From contig JASLJB010000151.1 of the NCBI GenBank assembly GCA_030152605.1, forward strand, positions 1 through 5,531: a stretch of 5,531 bases of DNA, read 5' to 3'. The notes under the pieces are model-generated. The model saw only the letters and a program-made list of their open reading frames with translations, made no database searches and had not been told where the DNA came from. This DNA comes from Acinetobacter sp. (GTDB taxonomy: Bacteria; Pseudomonadota; Gammaproteobacteria; Pseudomonadales; Moraxellaceae). The position numbers were made by a program, and so were the translations under genes. Positions 4,659-5,531 of this stretch are shown here, piece by piece; position 1 is the first letter of the stretch; each line of letters opens with the position of its first letter.

Positions 4659-5405
4659 ATGAAATTGTTAAAACTTGCTGTTGTCACTAGCGCATTATCG
4701 TTGTCTGGTATGGCGATGGCTGATTCGCAAATTGTACGAAGCGGCAATGTCTTCGAAGCCAATCAGTTGATTCCATCTGGCGTGCGTGCTGAAGTGGGTA
4801 CGACGGGTTACGGTGGTGCTTTGCTTTGGACGGTTAACCCATACGTGGGTTTGGCTTTGGGTTATAACGGCGGTGATATCTCTTGGCGTGATGACGTATC
4901 TGTAAACGGTACTAAATACGACCTCGATATGGAAAACAAAACAGCTTACTTAAACGCTGAGCTTCGTCCTTGGGGTGCAAGCGAAAACGTATTCGCAAAA
5001 AGCCTCTATGTGGCAGCGGGTGTGGGTTACATCGATAACTCTTATGACCTAGATCGTCGCGTTGAACCTGGTCGTAATTTCTCTGTGAATAAAAACGACT
5101 TTCAAGCGACTCCAGACGGCGTGCATATCAACGGTAAAATGAATTACGAAAATGATATCGCACCTTACTTAGGTCTAGGTATCGCACCAAAGATCAATAA
5201 AAACTTTGGTTTGTTTGGTGAAGTCGGTGCTTACTATACGGGTAACCCACAAGTCAACTTACAGCGCGTTTCAGGAAGTGCAACTTCTAACTTACCAGGC
5301 GTAGATCTTGAAACAGAAATCAATGCTGAAGCTGACAAAATTGCCAACAAGAGCCGCTATGAGTGGATGCCTGTTGGTAAAGTGGGCGTAAGCTTCCATT
5401 GGTAA
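4659..5405 (+). CDS. carO: Outer-membrane beta-barrel protein CarO
   Basis: CarO is an Acinetobacter outer-membrane protein, a small (8-stranded) beta-barrel; its loss is associated with carbapenem resistance in A. baumannii, and ornithine/basic amino-acid uptake has been reported. The 248-residue length matches (about 246-250). A signal peptide of 21 residues ends AMA|DS. Family blocks are RAEVGTTGYGGALLW (43-57), NPYVGLALGYNGGDISW (60-76), the following VNGTKYDLDM and RPWG, and near the end GEVGAYYTGNP and EWMPVGKVGVSFHW; the final aromatic residue suits the BAM signal. The stretch around 127-150 and 200-230 differs from what I recall of A. baumannii CarO, as expected for exposed loops. The second ATG (4659) is chosen: GAGG at 4647-4650 is 8 nt before it but only 2 nt before the first ATG at 4653, and the protein then begins MKLLKL like known CarO. 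It stands alone with its own promoter and terminator. Confidence 0.95.
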   Translation: MKLLKLAVVTSALSLSGMAMADSQIVRSGNVFEANQLIPSGVRAEVGTTGYGGALLWTVNPYVGLALGYNGGDISWRDDVSVNGTKYDLDMENKTAYLNAELRPWGASENVFAKSLYVAAGVGYIDNSYDLDRRVEPGRNFSVNKNDFQATPDGVHINGKMNYENDIAPYLGLGIAPKINKNFGLFGEVGAYYTGNPQVNLQRVSGSATSNLPGVDLETEINAEADKIANKSRYEWMPVGKVGVSFHW

Positions 5406-5430
5406 GACCTTAGGTCTAAGCCAGCAACAT

Positions 5431-5458
5431 AAAAAACGAGCTTCGGCTCGTTTTTTTT
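5431..5458 (+). terminator. Strong Rho-independent terminator of carO
   Basis: ACGAGC-TTCG-GCTCGT (5436-5451) forms a stem closed by a stable TTCG tetraloop; flanking A's and T's extend the pairing to 11 bp (5431-5441 with 5446-5456), and eight T's run from 5451 to 5458. The symmetric A run means it could also act on the minus strand. A smaller inverted repeat, AGACCT-T-AGGTCT, lies just after the stop codon. Confidence 0.93.
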
Positions 5459-5484
5459 GTGGTTAGAAATCTATATTTTCAATG

Positions 5485-5529
5485 CCCTGTTCTAGATTTA
5501 AACGCTAGATTTAAGTTCTAGAGACAGGG
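5485..5529. repeat. 45-bp imperfect inverted repeat with internal direct repeats at the window edge
   Basis: The arms pair as CCCTGT+TCTAGA+TTAAA (5485-5490, 5491-5496, 5498-5502) with TTTAA+TCTAGA+ACAGGG (5510-5514, 5517-5522, 5524-5529), broken only by one to two unpaired bases, around a 7-nt loop. Inside, CTAGATTTAA is repeated directly at 5492-5501 and 5505-5514 (13-nt period). carO already has its terminator, so this belongs to whatever follows: a terminator for an incoming minus-strand gene, an operator, or one end of a small repeat element. The window stops two bases after it. Confidence 0.55.
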
Positions 5530-5531
5530 AC

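Overview
The window looks like ordinary chromosome of an Acinetobacter species (Moraxellaceae, Gammaproteobacteria). The strongest pointer is the last gene, whose protein carries the conserved blocks of CarO, an outer-membrane protein typical of Acinetobacter. DapD, QueE, QueC and the Bcp-type peroxiredoxin also read like Acinetobacter versions, and the AT-rich spacers with C-G-A-G-C...G-C-T-C-G / poly-T terminators fit. The species cannot be fixed from this window; these species assignments rest on remembered family sequences, not on a search.

Layout: (1) 2-604, plus strand, the 3' part of a LysE/ArgO-type amino-acid exporter, cut by the window edge. (2) 627-661, a perfect 15-bp hairpin between convergent genes, probably a shared terminator. 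(3) 709-1173, minus strand, a Bcp/PrxQ peroxiredoxin, preceded by a terminator-like hairpin that ends only a few bases before its ribosome-binding site. (4) 1364-2459, minus strand, queC and, 13 bp after it, a small secreted four-cysteine protein of unknown function. (5) 2640-3350, minus strand, queE, separated from queC by 180 bp with hairpins and short repeats. (6) 3531-4352, minus strand, dapD, followed by a 12-nt-period GTATAC array and a terminator. (7) 4353-4658, an AT-rich divergent promoter region with a large inverted repeat. (8) 4659-5405, plus strand, carO, with a strong terminator. (9) 5485-5529, an imperfect inverted repeat running up to the window edge.

How the genes relate: QueE makes 7-carboxy-7-deazaguanine and QueC turns it into preQ0, so these two are consecutive steps of queuosine tRNA-modification precursor synthesis. 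DapD is a step of the succinylase route to diaminopimelate and lysine; the LysE-family exporter at the left end moves basic amino acids out of the cell, but it lies far from dapD and no link is shown. Bcp detoxifies peroxides. CarO is an outer-membrane beta-barrel tied to carbapenem susceptibility and reported ornithine uptake.

I see no mobile element, CRISPR array, phage gene or clear horizontal transfer. The parts most worth a second look are non-coding: the possible attenuator before bcp, the queC leader hairpin, two short-period tandem repeats near queE/dapD, and the operator-like inverted repeat between dapD and carO. Among the proteins, the peroxiredoxin lacks both usual resolving cysteines and the secreted protein after queC is unassigned.
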